Below are positions 12,114 to 13,311 of a stretch of 13,311 nucleotides of DNA, one piece after another (the first letter of the stretch is position 1; each line of letters starts with the position of its first letter). Below the pieces are notes generated by a model that was given only the letters and a program-made list of their open reading frames with translations, ran no database searches and was not told where the DNA came from. The position numbers and the translations under genes were made by a program. Origin of the DNA: Planctomycetota bacterium (GTDB lineage Bacteria > Planctomycetota > Planctomycetia > Pirellulales > Pirellulaceae). Location: assembly GCA_023430365.1 (NCBI GenBank), contig JAEZAS010000074.1, forward strand, positions 1 through 13,311, given 5' to 3'.

Positions 12114-13311
12114 ATGACGTTTGAGAATCTAGGACTTCACGCTTCGTTGCTGCGCGCTGTCGCCGCCGAAGGCTACGCTTCCCCCACGCCGATCCAGGCG
12201 CAGTCGATTCCGCACCTCGCGGAAGGACGCGACCTGCTGGGCGTCGCCCAGACGGGCACCGGCAAGACCGCCGCCTTTGCGCTGCCGATTTTGCACCGCC
12301 TCCAGCAGGCCGAACGGCCGCAGGGCCCGCGGCGCAAGGCGCGCGTGCTGGTGCTGTCGCCGACGCGCGAACTGGCCTGCCAGATCGGCGAGAGCTTCTC
12401 GGTCTACGGCAAGCATAGCGGCATGCGACACACGCTCATCTATGGCGGCGTCGGCCAGATGCCGCAGGTGAAGGCGCTCCGCGCCGGGGTCGACATCATC
12501 ATCGCCACGCCGGGCCGACTCGTGGACCTGATCAACCAGGGCTACTGCGACCTGAGCGGCATCGAGATTTTTGTCCTCGACGAAGCCGACCGGATGTTCG
12601 ACATGGGCTTTTTGCCCGACCTGCGCCGCGTCATCGACCGCTTGCCCAAGCAGCGGCAGACGGTGCTGTTTTCGGCGACGATGCCCGAGCCGATCGAACG
12701 GCTGGCGCAGCAGATCCTGCGCAAGCCGGTGCAGGTGCGGATCGCGCCGGTGAAGAAGACGACGGAGCTGATCGACGAATCGCTCTACTTCATTTCGCAA
12801 AAACAAAAGACCAAGCTGCTCACCCACCTGCTCCAGGGCGAGACGGTGCTGCGGTCGGTCGTGTTCACGCGCACCAAGCACGGCGCCGACCGGGTTGCCC
12901 GGGAATTGCAGAAGGCGGGCATCTCCGCCGAACCGATCCACGGCAACAAGAGCCAGAACTTCCGCCAGCGGACGCTCGCCGCGTTCAAGGCCGACAAGCT
13001 GCAGGTGCTCGTGGCCACCGACCTGGCCGCGCGAGGGATCGACGTCGACGGCGTGACGCACGTCTTCAACTTCGACCTGCCGAACGAGCCCGAGACGTAT
13101 GTCCATCGCATCGGCCGCACCGGCCGGGCAGGTTCGACCGGCACGGCGATCGCCTTCTGCGATGCGGACGAGCGGTCGCAACTGCGCGACATCGAGCAAT
13201 TCATTCGCCGTCGCTTGCGCGTCGAGGGCAAGCTGCCAGCTGGCATTTCGCGGGCCGAGGAATCGCCGGAAAGCTCCGAGCGTCGCCCGCGTGGGGAAAA
13301 CCGCAAACCGA
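12114..13311 (+). CDS. rhlE: RhlE-type DEAD-box RNA helicase, 3' incomplete
   Basis: The 399 residues seen run off the window end without a stop. All helicase motifs are present: the Q motif region (GYASPTPIQ, 20-28), motif I AQTGTGKT (45-52), Ia PTREL (83-87), Ib TPGR (132-135), II DEAD (156-159), III SAT (187-189), IV VVFTRT (249-254), V ATDLAARGID (301-310) and VI HRIGRTGRAG (331-340). The opening MTFENLGLHASLLRAVAAEGY is close to E. coli RhlE. The enzyme uses ATP to unwind short RNA duplexes in ribosome assembly or RNA decay. After about residue 372 the basic, Pro/Ser/Glu-rich tail begins and is cut off. ATG 12114 is the only sensible start; a weak AGGGA lies 5 bases before it inside a hairpin. 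Confidence 0.95.
   Translation, partial: MTFENLGLHASLLRAVAAEGYASPTPIQAQSIPHLAEGRDLLGVAQTGTGKTAAFALPILHRLQQAERPQGPRRKARVLVLSPTRELACQIGESFSVYGKHSGMRHTLIYGGVGQMPQVKALRAGVDIIIATPGRLVDLINQGYCDLSGIEIFVLDEADRMFDMGFLPDLRRVIDRLPKQRQTVLFSATMPEPIERLAQQILRKPVQVRIAPVKKTTELIDESLYFISQKQKTKLLTHLLQGETVLRSVVFTRTKHGADRVARELQKAGISAEPIHGNKSQNFRQRTLAAFKADKLQVLVATDLAARGIDVDGVTHVFNFDLPNEPETYVHRIGRTGRAGSTGTAIAFCDADERSQLRDIEQFIRRRLRVEGKLPAGISRAEESPESSERRPRGENRKP

Overview
The window looks like a piece of planctomycete chromosome, probably order Pirellulales. This is an inference. It rests on the high GC content by eye, the scarcity of Shine-Dalgarno sites, the many secreted low-complexity and TPR proteins, a sulfatase-modifying-factor-like lipo/secreted protein, an ExbB-ExbD-ExbD-TPR operon, and a dispersed palindromic repeat carrying TAGGCTTCCAGCCTGCC. 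No rRNA, tRNA, CRISPR array, transposase or phage gene was seen. All supported genes lie on the + strand.

Layout. (1) 1-62 is the right part of a palindromic repeat. It is followed by a small P-loop NTPase (67-729). (2) A 394-base gap leads to a large secreted Tyr/Ala/Pro-rich, Cys-rich envelope protein (1124-2713). (3) A hairpin and a good sigma70-type promoter (2784-2812) precede a membrane-anchored von Willebrand A (VWA) protein with an intact MIDAS (2873-3931). (4) A compact type II toxin-antitoxin pair (3984-4510), seemingly of lower GC, is followed almost without a gap by a secreted FGE/SUMF-fold protein that lacks the catalytic cysteines (4512-5486), a small secreted protein (5526-6053) and a secreted TPR protein (6070-7071). 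(5) A 176-base element of three nested inverted repeats (7067-7242) supplies the stop codon of the TPR gene and separates it from the next operon. (6) exbB-exbD-exbD-large TPR protein (7311-11693) forms a tightly coupled operon with TGATG, TGATG and GTGA junctions. (7) A 420-base gap rich in hairpins ends in a stem that covers the likely ribosome-binding site of an RhlE-type DEAD-box RNA helicase (12114 to the window end, 3' incomplete).

How the genes may work together. The ExbB/ExbD genes encode a proton-driven inner-membrane motor. No TonB or TolA is present. Two secreted TPR proteins, one on each side of the motor genes (6070 and 9084), are the obvious candidates for periplasmic partners, and the two dissimilar ExbD proteins could form a mixed rotor. 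The VWA, Cys-rich, FGE-fold and small secreted proteins suggest a general cell-envelope neighbourhood, but sequence alone does not tie them to the motor. The toxin-antitoxin pair and the palindromic repeats look like later insertions between these blocks.
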